A stretch of DNA of 64,000 nt from Cylindrospermum sp. NIES-4074. GTDB taxonomy: Bacteria; Cyanobacteriota; Cyanobacteriia; Cyanobacteriales; Nostocaceae. A program made the translations under genes and the position numbers. The notes under the pieces were generated by a model that was not told the DNA's origin, searched no databases, and worked only from the letters and a program-made list of their open reading frames with translations. The stretch covers positions 1,801,346-1,865,345 of the forward strand of contig AP018269.1 of assembly GCA_003994795.1 (NCBI GenBank). The letters run 5' to 3'. Every line of letters begins with the position of its first letter. Positions within the stretch are counted from its first letter, which is position 1. Below, piece by piece: positions 63,714 through 64,000 of this stretch.

Positions 63714-64000
63714 TGACTTCTGCAACAGACGAACCACGCAACTCGACGTTGCAGTCAGAGGAAGCGGCAGAAACAGCGCTCAAAGAAGCCCGCTGGTATG
63801 CAGTGCAAGTAGCCTCAGGCTGTGAAAAGCGTGTGAAGACAAACTTAGAGCAGCGCATCCAAACCTTTGATGTGGCTGATAAGATCATCCAAGTGGAAAT
63901 CCCCCACACACCAGCGGTGAAAATCCGTAAAGATGGTAGCCGCCAGCATACAGAAGAAAAAGTTTTTCCTGGTTATGTGCTAGTGCGGTTGGTGTTGGAC
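63713..64000 (+). CDS. nusG: Transcription termination/antitermination factor NusG, N-terminal part
   Basis: 96 codons are present before the right edge. EARWYAVQVASGCEKRVKTN is the NGN-domain opening, and EEKVFPGYVLVRLVLD is the hallmark strand. An N-terminal extension (MTSATDEPRNSTLQSEEAAE) of about 25 residues is common in cyanobacteria. The KOW domain lies beyond the window. NusG couples RNA polymerase to Rho and to ribosomes. ATG 63713 overlaps the secE stop. Confidence 0.96.
   Translation, partial: MTSATDEPRNSTLQSEEAAETALKEARWYAVQVASGCEKRVKTNLEQRIQTFDVADKIIQVEIPHTPAVKIRKDGSRQHTEEKVFPGYVLVRLVLD

Overview
The window reads as the chromosome of a filamentous, probably heterocyst-forming cyanobacterium of the Nostoc/Anabaena type. 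The evidence is dense GCGATCGC (HIP1) octamers, heptanucleotide tandem arrays (STRR), many palindromic or MITE-like repeats, and gene content: cyanophycin metabolism (cphB-cphA), flavodiiron proteins Flv3/Flv1, a CpcS/CpeS-type bilin lyase, a glycine-rich RRM protein and PEP-CTERM sorting. The gene order dps - carB - group 2 sigma factor matches what I recall for Anabaena PCC 7120 (dps, carB, sigD). No rRNA, CRISPR array, prophage or intact insertion sequence was seen.

Layout. 0-5.2 kb (minus): start of a group 2 sigma factor, carB and dps. 5.5-6.5 kb (plus): a small conserved protein and a thioredoxin-like [2Fe-2S] protein. 7.0-9.8 kb (minus): phnD-phnC-phnE uptake operon peppered with repeats. 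10.4-14.5 kb (minus): a three-gene lipid-oxidation cluster (DUF2235/Tle1-like hydrolase, cyclooxygenase-like heme dioxygenase, catalase-related hemoprotein). 14.9-19.3 kb: a pentapeptide-repeat membrane protein with an alternating-alanine hexanucleotide-repeat segment, tandem copies of its 3' end, and a 1.7 kb repeat island. 19.3-30.9 kb: housekeeping genes (ridA, a Nudix gene, malQ, a RodZ-like gene, an RluB-like gene, a DUF2993 gene, cdsA, cbiT), two tandem Ser/Thr kinases and a short tatA. 30.9-34.7 kb: cphB-cphA. 35.4-49.9 kb: trmD, ispF, an oligopeptide-binding lipoprotein, argH, larB, a PIN-type toxin-antitoxin pair, coaX, then flv3 and flv1 separated by a DUF559 nuclease cassette. 50-55 kb: a decayed ParDE pair, Uma2, a PEP-CTERM protein, rbp and a bilin lyase. 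55.6-60.3 kb: an RND efflux pair. 60.3-62.6 kb: two glycosyltransferases. 62.7-64 kb: rplS - tRNA-Trp - secE - nusG, running off the right edge.

How genes work together. The clearest pathway unit is the 10.4-14.5 kb cluster. A hydrolase could free a fatty acid, the COX-like enzyme would add O2 and the catalase-related protein would cleave the hydroperoxide. The last two steps were described for Nostoc punctiforme; the hydrolase link is my inference. CphB and CphA degrade and make the nitrogen reserve cyanophycin. Flv3 and Flv1 act together in light-dependent O2 reduction.

The most distinctive non-coding signal is repeat activity. A 254 bp MITE occurs twice in opposite orientation with matching target duplications. 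A second MITE sits at the phnE stop codon. Repeats appear to supply the C-termini of ArgH and TrmD. A nuclease cassette bounded by inverted repeats splits the flv pair. All functional calls come from reading the sequence; no database search was run.
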